A stretch of DNA of 64,000 nt from Gordonia polyisoprenivorans (GTDB lineage: Bacteria > Actinomycetota > Actinomycetes > Mycobacteriales > Mycobacteriaceae), in NCBI RefSeq assembly GCF_017654315.1, contig NZ_CP072203.1:4216001-4280000 (forward strand), given 5' to 3'. This document shows positions 58,747 to 64,000 of this stretch, piece by piece. Below the pieces are notes generated by a model that was given only the letters and a program-made list of their open reading frames with translations, did not search any database and had not been told where the DNA came from. Every line of letters starts with the position of its first letter. Within the stretch, counting starts at the first letter, position 1. The position numbers and the translations under genes were made by a program.

Positions 58747-59166
58747 ATGGACACCCACCGACCCTGCGACGCCCTCTCCGGGCGCACCGACGCACAGGCC
58801 CGTGAGGCCGCCAGCGACCTGCTCCGTGCGCTGGCCGCGCCGACCCGGATCGCCATCGTGTTGTCCCTGCAGGAGAGCGCGAAATGCGTTCACGAACTCG
58901 TCGGCGGACTCGGGCTGAGTCAGCCTCTCGTCAGCCAGCATCTCCGGGTCCTCAAGGACGCCGGCGTGGTGCGCGGGCACCGCAACGGGCGCGAGATCAT
59001 GTACGAACTCATCGACGACCACCTCGCGCACATCGTGACCGACGCCCTGGTCCATGCCACCGAATCGTCGGTCGAGACCGAAGCGGCCGACGAGACCGAA
59101 GCGGCCGGGGCCGTCGGTACCCCGGCCGATCCGGTGGTCGAGGACCGGACCGGAGCCGCGTCGTGA
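58747..59166 (+). CDS. smtB: ArsR/SmtB-family zinc-responsive repressor
   Basis: The start at 58747 is chosen from the leaderless -10 box; ATGs at 58717 and 58738 are in frame. The 139-residue protein has the winged helix AASDLLRALAAPTRIAIVLSLQESAKCVHELVGGLGLSQPLVSQHLRVLKDAGVVRGHRNGREIMYELIDDHLAHIVTDALVHA (in pieces), with the Asp/His residues DHLAHIVTDALVH that form the alpha-5 metal site. It is coupled to zur by a GTGA overlap, as Rv2358-Rv2359; in that pair SmtB controls zur expression by zinc. Confidence 0.9.
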   Translation: MDTHRPCDALSGRTDAQAREAASDLLRALAAPTRIAIVLSLQESAKCVHELVGGLGLSQPLVSQHLRVLKDAGVVRGHRNGREIMYELIDDHLAHIVTDALVHATESSVETEAADETEAAGAVGTPADPVVEDRTGAAS

Positions 59167-59606
59167 GCAGCCGATCGGCCGCGGGACCGGTCACCGGCAT
59201 CCGCTCCACCCGGCAGCGCGCGGCCATCGCCGACGCCCTGGCCGACAGTGAGGACTTCCGGTCCGCGCAAGAACTGCACGAGCAGCTCAAGGCGCGCGGC
59301 GAGTCGATCGGCCTGACCACGGTCTACCGCAATCTGCAGGCGTTGTCGCAGTCGGGACAGATCGACGCGCTGTGGGACGGAACGGGTGAGACCCGCTATC
59401 GCAACTGCTCGTCGGGTCACCACCACCATCTGGTCTGCCGTGACTGCGGGACCACCGTGGAGGTCCAGGCCGACCCGGTCGAGCGCTGGGCCGCGAAGGT
59501 CGCCGAGGAACACGGATTCACCGACATCCACCACACCGTCGAGGTCTTCGGGCGGTGCGCGCAATGCCAGGCCCGTCGTCAGGAGATGGCGCCGCCCACC
59601 AGATGA
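59163..59606 (+). CDS. zur: Zinc uptake regulator Zur (FurB)
   Basis: The 147-residue Fur-family repressor has a winged helix (about 15-80, TRQRAAIADALADSEDFRSAQELHEQLKARGESIGLTTVYRNLQAL) and a dimer domain with HHHHLVCRDCG and RCAQCQ, the structural zinc site of four Cys, plus His residues for sensing. It starts in the overlap with smtB. It represses zinc uptake genes when zinc is sufficient. Its 3' end overlaps the convergent gene at 59579 by 28 bases. Confidence 0.92.
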   Translation: MSSRSAAGPVTGIRSTRQRAAIADALADSEDFRSAQELHEQLKARGESIGLTTVYRNLQALSQSGQIDALWDGTGETRYRNCSSGHHHHLVCRDCGTTVEVQADPVERWAAKVAEEHGFTDIHHTVEVFGRCAQCQARRQEMAPPTR

Positions 59607-59992
59607 CCGGCGACGTCGGCGCCGGTCACCAGCACCAGATGCAGCATGGTCAACAGCGCCATGTCAGTGAGGTCACCGATCGGAAACGTGTAGTAGAGCA
59701 ACACGTCCGTGGTCACGCCCTCCGGGTCGCTGCGTCGCAGACTGCCGAAACTGAGCTTCGCGTCGTGGGTTTCGACGTCGTCGCGTAGTTCCGGGGTGTT
59801 GGGCAGATTCACGGCGATCAGTTGCGTGACACTGAGGACCTCGAGGTTCTCGGCGATGTCGACCGCGCGGATCGAGGCGCGGGTGCGTCCCACCCGGACG
59901 ACCACCGAGTCGGCGTCACCGCCCACCACGTCACCGACCTCGGTGAGCAACCCGCGTACGCGCGCAACCGATGTCGCGTCGTCGTCGGTCAT
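59579..59992 (-). CDS. Conserved protein in the Rv2360c position
   Basis: The ATG at 59992 overlaps the uppS stop. The 137-residue product has a YbjN/T3SS-chaperone-like look: [54 protein letters not shown] and [24 protein letters not shown]. The position between zur and uppS is that of Rv2360c. Function unknown; translational coupling to uppS suggests a link with cell envelope growth. Confidence 0.75.
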   Translation of the reverse strand: MTDDDATSVARVRGLLTEVGDVVGGDADSVVVRVGRTRASIRAVDIAENLEVLSVTQLIAVNLPNTPELRDDVETHDAKLSFGSLRRSDPEGVTTDVLLYYTFPIGDLTDMALLTMLHLVLVTGADVAGHLVGGAIS

Positions 59993-60810
59993 GTGGGTCT
60001 GACCCCGCCGAAGCGTCGGTCGCGTGAGGCGTATTCGAGACACGCCGCCCACAGGTCGCGGCGATCGAAATCGGGAAAGAGCTTCTCCTGGTACACCATT
60101 TCGGCGTAGGCCGACTGCCAGAGCAAGAAGTTGGAGATGCGCTGCTCGCCGGAGGGACGCAAGAACAGGTCGACGTCGGGCATGTCCGGCTCATCGAGGT
60201 ATCGCGCAAAGGACGACTCGGTGATCCGTTCCGGGTCGATCTCGCCGGCCGCCGCTCGCCGCGCGATTTCCTTTGCGGCGTCCGCGATCTCGGCACGTCC
60301 ACCGTAGTTGACGCACATGGTCAGCGTCATCACGTCGTTGTCCTTGGTCAGTTCCTCGGCGACCTCGAGTTCCTTGATGACGCTGCGCCACAACCGCGGC
60401 CGTCGTCCCGCCCAGCGCACGCGCACCCCCATCTCGTGCATCTCGTCACGCCGACGTCGGATCACATCACGGTTGAACCCCATCAGGAACCGGACCTCGT
60501 CAGGACTACGCGACCAGTTCTCGGTCGAGAACGCGTACGCCGACAACCACTTCACACCGATCTCGATACATCCGCACACGGTGTCCATCAGCACGGCCTC
60601 GCCGCGCTTGTGCCCCTCCGTGCGGGGTAGGCCGCGGTCGGTGGCCCACCGTCCGTTGCCGTCCATCACCAGGGCGACGTGATTGGGGACGAACTCCGGA
60701 GGCAGATTCGGTGGGGTGGCACCACTGGGATGGGGATCGGGCGGGCGGATGAGCGTACGTGCCCGGTGCGTGGTCTGCTTCTTGGCGGAGCTACCCGGCC
60801 GCAACGCCAT
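59989..60810 (-). CDS. uppS: Long-chain (Z)-prenyl diphosphate synthase
   Basis: The 273-residue cis-prenyltransferase makes the polyprenyl (decaprenyl) phosphate carrier lipid for peptidoglycan and arabinogalactan. Motifs are [13 protein letters not shown] with catalytic D49, [10 protein letters not shown], the FLMGFN region and [25 protein letters not shown]. It has the extended basic N-terminus of the Rv2361c type. It overlaps recO by 20 bases. Confidence 0.95.
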   Translation of the reverse strand: MALRPGSSAKKQTTHRARTLIRPPDPHPSGATPPNLPPEFVPNHVALVMDGNGRWATDRGLPRTEGHKRGEAVLMDTVCGCIEIGVKWLSAYAFSTENWSRSPDEVRFLMGFNRDVIRRRRDEMHEMGVRVRWAGRRPRLWRSVIKELEVAEELTKDNDVMTLTMCVNYGGRAEIADAAKEIARRAAAGEIDPERITESSFARYLDEPDMPDVDLFLRPSGEQRISNFLLWQSAYAEMVYQEKLFPDFDRRDLWAACLEYASRDRRFGGVRPT

Positions 60811-61582
60811 CTTCGACTCCTCTCACGCCTGACTCGATCACCCTATGAGGAGCGGCGCGCTCGATCAGCGGCAGGGTACGCAGCTGCCGTTCCAGGTGCC
60901 ATTGCAGATGCGCGGCGGTCAGTCCGCTGGCCTGGCGACGCAGCGAATCGGAGGCGTCGGTGGTGTGTTCCCACTGGCCGCGGAACAGCGCATCCATCAG
61001 GTCGAGCACTCCCGGGGAGGGGGTCGCCGCGCCCGGCGGCCGGCAGTGCAGACACACCGCTCCCCCGGCGGAGACGTGAAACGCACGGTGCGGGCCGGGG
61101 GTGGCGCATCGTGCGCACAACTCCAGCGCAGGCATCCAGCCCGCACAATGCATGGCCCGCAACAGGAATGCATCGAGGATGAGCTGACGTGGGCGACGAT
61201 CCTCGGCGAGCGCCTCGAGCGCCCCGACGGTCAGTCGCTGCAACTGGGTGGCCGGTGCACGCTCCTCGCCGGCGAGTCGTTCGGCGGTCTCGAGCACCGC
61301 GCACGCGGTGGTGTAGCGCCCGTAGTCGGCGACGATGGCGTCGGAGAAGGCGTGCAGACTGTGCACCTGCGTGACGACATCGAGGTTGCGGCCCGGATAG
61401 AGATGGATGTCGACGTGGGCGAACGGTTCGAGGCGTCCACCGAACTTGGACCGGGTGCGGCGCACCCCCTTGGCCACCGCGCGCACGAGCCCGTGGTCGG
61501 CGGTCAGCAACGTGATGATCCGATCGGCCTCGCCGAGCTTGTGCTGGCGCAGCACGACAGCCTCATCACGGTAGAACCTCAC
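60791..61582 (-). CDS. recO: DNA repair protein RecO
   Basis: The 263-residue recombination mediator has an N-terminal OB fold ([52 protein letters not shown] in the first 55 residues), a helical domain and a zinc site CARCATPG...CLHC. It loads RecA with RecR onto single-stranded DNA. Order era-recO-uppS is as in M. tuberculosis, except that amiA2 is missing and a membrane protein gene is inserted. Confidence 0.95.
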   Translation of the reverse strand: MRFYRDEAVVLRQHKLGEADRIITLLTADHGLVRAVAKGVRRTRSKFGGRLEPFAHVDIHLYPGRNLDVVTQVHSLHAFSDAIVADYGRYTTACAVLETAERLAGEERAPATQLQRLTVGALEALAEDRRPRQLILDAFLLRAMHCAGWMPALELCARCATPGPHRAFHVSAGGAVCLHCRPPGAATPSPGVLDLMDALFRGQWEHTTDASDSLRRQASGLTAAHLQWHLERQLRTLPLIERAAPHRVIESGVRGVEDGVAAG

Positions 61583-61594
61583 CGGGTCATTCTG

Positions 61595-63109
61595 TCACCG
61601 ATCAACGACAGAGCCCGGCGGTGACACCCCGGCATCGGCAACTCCCACCGGCGAGTGGTGCGGCGACGGTGTGGTGATGGTGGGCATGCCGGTCTTGTCC
61701 ATGGCCTTCGCCAGCCGCTCGGGCAGACGCATCCCACCGGGATAACGATGCCAACCCTTGCGGTCGTAGAAGGTGGTGCCCAGCCAGCCGAGCAGCGCAC
61801 CGACGACGAGCCCGATCACCATCTGGATCACCGATCGTCCCAGCCCGGCGTCCCAGTCGGCGTCGAAGTACAGGACCGCCCGCACACCCAGGTACACCAG
61901 GTGCATCGGTTCCACCGCGGCGATCCAGGAGAACAGCCGCGGGCTGGCCTCCAGCGGCACCGTCCCACCGGAGGACGGCAGTCCGAGGATGACGAAGAAG
62001 ATTAGATTGAGGATGAGTCCGGCGTTGCCGAAGACCGCCATCATCGAACTCGCCGACACCCCGACCGCGAAGATCGCGAGCACCGAGACCATCCACAGCG
62101 TGAACGCGTTGGGCAGGGAGGTCCCGACCGCGGTGCACACGCCGATGTACATGGCCGACTGGATCACGGCCACCAGCGCCATGATCGTCCATTTGGCGGC
62201 CAGGGTGCCCCATCGCGAGATCGCCAACCGGACCCGCAGTTGGTAGAACGGGCCGTACTCGATCGGGGTCTGGCCGAGCATGCCGTCGACCACGATGCTC
62301 ACCATCATCGCGCCGGTGAACCCCGCCAGGATCAGCAACAGCGTGAAATAGAAGGCGGACAAGCCGTTTCCGGAGCCATCGGGCAGCGGTGTCGCCTCGA
62401 CGACGTCGACCTTGACCGGCTGCCACAGGGCGAGTTGCGCCGCCCCGGAGAACGCGACGTTCGCCTTGGCCAGCTGGGCGCGCACGGTGTCGGTGAGTTG
62501 TTGACCCATCTGCGCGTTGACCTGCTCGGAGATCCGGTCGGCGAAGGTCGTGGTGACCGCCGAGGCGAAGGTTCCCGACCCGCGGTTGATGTAGACGTCG
62601 ATGGTGACCGGCTCCGGCCGCGCCTGCAGCACGGTGGCCTTGCCCAGTGCGAGAACGGAATCGGAGAAGTTGGCGCCGAGTGCCACCACGCCGTAGACCT
62701 TGCCGCCGTTGAGCTCGTTGAGTGCGGTGACCCGGTCGGTGCGGTGCACGGCGATACCGGATTTGGCGGCGTTGGTGATGATGCCGTCGGCGACCTGCTT
62801 GCCGTAGTCGACCTGCGTGGTGGTGCCGTTGCCGTTGTCGAGGCTGCCGCCACTGTCCTCGTCGACGATCGCGACCGGGAAGTTGTGCAGATTCTTCTCC
62901 GGATCGGCGATGGCGCCCATGTAGAGGGCGGCCATGAACGACATCACGACCACCACCAACAGCAGCGGGAGCAGCCAGAACCGTGGCGAGCCCAGAACCC
63001 CGGAGATCGTGGTGGTGACCCGGACGTCACGCTGCGGACGTTCATGCTCGCCCGGACGAGCCAGTTCCTCCCCCTCGGGGACGTGCCCGGTCACCTCATG
63101 CCTGCCCAT
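61595..63109 (-). CDS. YhgE/Pip-like (DUF3533) multi-pass membrane protein
   Basis: GGAGG seven bases before the ATG at 63109 supports this start over the GTG six bases upstream. The 504-residue protein has one N-terminal helix (about 46-68, FWLLPLLLVVVVMSFMAALYMGA), a large outer domain (70-255) with DPEKNLHNFPVAIVDEDSGG, and five to six C-terminal helices (260-455) of the ABC-2 permease type. Related YhgE/Pip and EsaA-like proteins work in export or phage adsorption. It interrupts the recO-era pair, and its role is unknown. Confidence 0.78.
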   Translation of the reverse strand: MGRHEVTGHVPEGEELARPGEHERPQRDVRVTTTISGVLGSPRFWLLPLLLVVVVMSFMAALYMGAIADPEKNLHNFPVAIVDEDSGGSLDNGNGTTTQVDYGKQVADGIITNAAKSGIAVHRTDRVTALNELNGGKVYGVVALGANFSDSVLALGKATVLQARPEPVTIDVYINRGSGTFASAVTTTFADRISEQVNAQMGQQLTDTVRAQLAKANVAFSGAAQLALWQPVKVDVVEATPLPDGSGNGLSAFYFTLLLILAGFTGAMMVSIVVDGMLGQTPIEYGPFYQLRVRLAISRWGTLAAKWTIMALVAVIQSAMYIGVCTAVGTSLPNAFTLWMVSVLAIFAVGVSASSMMAVFGNAGLILNLIFFVILGLPSSGGTVPLEASPRLFSWIAAVEPMHLVYLGVRAVLYFDADWDAGLGRSVIQMVIGLVVGALLGWLGTTFYDRKGWHRYPGGMRLPERLAKAMDKTGMPTITTPSPHHSPVGVADAGVSPPGSVVDR

Positions 63110-63165
63110 CGCCACCCCTCCGGTCTGCGGTGCGGGCCCACCTCACCCACACCGGCTGCGGTGTC

Positions 63166-64000
63166 CTAGAAGCCCATGCGGCGCAACTGCTTTGGGTCGC
63201 GCTGCCAATCCTTGGCCACCTTCACGTGCAGGTCAAGGTACACCTTGACACCCAGCAGTGCCTCGATCTGGCGTCGTGCCGTGGTGCCCACCGCCTTGAG
63301 GCGGCCACCCTTGTGGCCGATGATGATGCCCTTCTGACTGTCCCGCTCGACGTAGAGGATCGCGTGGACATCGACCATCGGCGCCTGCTCGGGTGCCCGA
63401 TCCTCGCGCGGGATGATCTCCTCGATGACCACCGCGAGCGAATGCGGCAACTCGTCGTGGACACCCTCGAGTGCGGCCTCGCGGATGAACTCGGCCATCA
63501 GGACCTGTTCGGGCTCGTCGGTGAGTTCTCCGTCGGGATAGAACGCCGGCCCGGGCTCCATCAACGACACCAGCACATCGGTCAACACGTCGACCTGTGC
63601 ACCCGAGGTCGCCGAGACGGGGACCACTTCCGATGTGGGGCCGAGCAGTTCGGAGAGTGCGAGCAGCTGCGCGGCGACCTGCTCGGGCCCGACACGATCG
63701 ATCTTGGTGACGATGCCGAGCACCGTGGTCCCCGGCGCCATCTGGCGGACCTGCGAGACGATCCACCGGTCGCCCGGGCCGATCCGCTCGTCGGCCGGGA
63801 TGCAGACACCGATGACGTCGACCTCGGAATAGGTGTCGCGGACCAGATCGTTGAGTCGCTGACCGAGCAGCGTGCGCGGCCGGTGCAGCCCCGGGGTGTC
63901 GACGAGGATCAGCTGCGCATCGGGCCGATTCACGATTCCGCGGATGGTGTGGCGGGTGGTCTGCGGCCGATTGGAGGTGATCGCGATCTTCTCCCCCACC
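63166..64000 (-). CDS. era: GTPase Era, N-terminus outside window
   Basis: The visible part contains G2/G3 sequences (SNRPQTTRHTIRGI and LVDTPGLH), the G4 motif TKID and a C-terminal KH domain with GIIIGHKGGRLK and the end VAKDWQRDPKQLRRMGF. Era binds 16S rRNA and guides 30S assembly. The P-loop lies beyond the right edge, so the gene is cut by the window; the frame continues to the last base. Confidence 0.95.
   Translation of the reverse strand, partial: VGEKIAITSNRPQTTRHTIRGIVNRPDAQLILVDTPGLHRPRTLLGQRLNDLVRDTYSEVDVIGVCIPADERIGPGDRWIVSQVRQMAPGTTVLGIVTKIDRVGPEQVAAQLLALSELLGPTSEVVPVSATSGAQVDVLTDVLVSLMEPGPAFYPDGELTDEPEQVLMAEFIREAALEGVHDELPHSLAVVIEEIIPREDRAPEQAPMVDVHAILYVERDSQKGIIIGHKGGRLKAVGTTARRQIEALLGVKVYLDLHVKVAKDWQRDPKQLRRMGF

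Overview
The window is a high-GC actinobacterial chromosome segment. Gene content and order point to the mycolic-acid-bearing Mycobacteriales. The run ahpE - DUF3052 - lipoprotein - aceE - mabR - fabD - acpM - kasA - accD6 and the run glyS - smtB - zur - conserved protein - uppS - recO - era match the order I know from Mycobacterium tuberculosis. The single beta-ketoacyl-ACP synthase (no kasB) and the interspersed accessory genes suggest a shorter-mycolate genus such as Gordonia; the genus is an inference.

Region 1 (1-7147): the right-hand part of an integrated phage-like element. It carries small phage proteins, an HK97-type capsid, two head-tail connector-like proteins, a P27-like small terminase, a leftward cassette of small genes, a Cys-rich 46-residue protein and a tyrosine integrase. 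It ends in a tRNA 3'-end fragment that looks like attR. No tail genes are visible, so it may be a capsid-encoding satellite of the phiRv1/phiRv2 kind.

Region 2 (7200-17400): envelope and signalling genes. These are a lipoprotein, a membrane pseudokinase and an intact membrane Ser/Thr kinase whose extracellular parts are each a predicted seven-blade RCC1-type propeller, a large acyltransferase-SGNH protein with a very acidic N-terminus, and a secreted SGNH hydrolase.

Region 3 (17490-28820): core metabolism. AhpE peroxiredoxin, pyruvate dehydrogenase E1 and the FAS-II/mycolate operon with its regulator MabR, followed by repeats and a DUF3145 gene.

Region 4 (28940-36830): lipid and alcohol catabolism. 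A serine hydrolase, an NDMA-type alcohol dehydrogenase behind two KstR-like sites, FadD5-like ligase, enoyl-CoA hydratase, a regulator with two TetR domains, an Mce-associated-type membrane protein and a FadR/GntR regulator whose start lies in a relic of an acyl-CoA dehydrogenase gene.

Region 5 (36850-42530): a tRNA with CAT anticodon, then GntR regulator - allophanate-hydrolase-like amidase - biuret-hydrolase-like enzyme - NCS2-type permease, best read as a biuret nitrogen-scavenging operon; tRNA-Asn and a strong terminator follow.

Region 6 (42537-47854): a translationally coupled triacylglycerol operon (plsB, HAD-PlsC fusion, WS/DGAT) with DosR-like motifs upstream.

Region 7 (47900-64000): housekeeping genes dnaG, dgt, glyS, smtB/zur, uppS, recO and era, with a PE-PPE-type secreted hydrolase, a GH3 glycosidase, a cold-shock-domain protein, a DUF2236 protein and a YhgE/Pip-like membrane protein between them.
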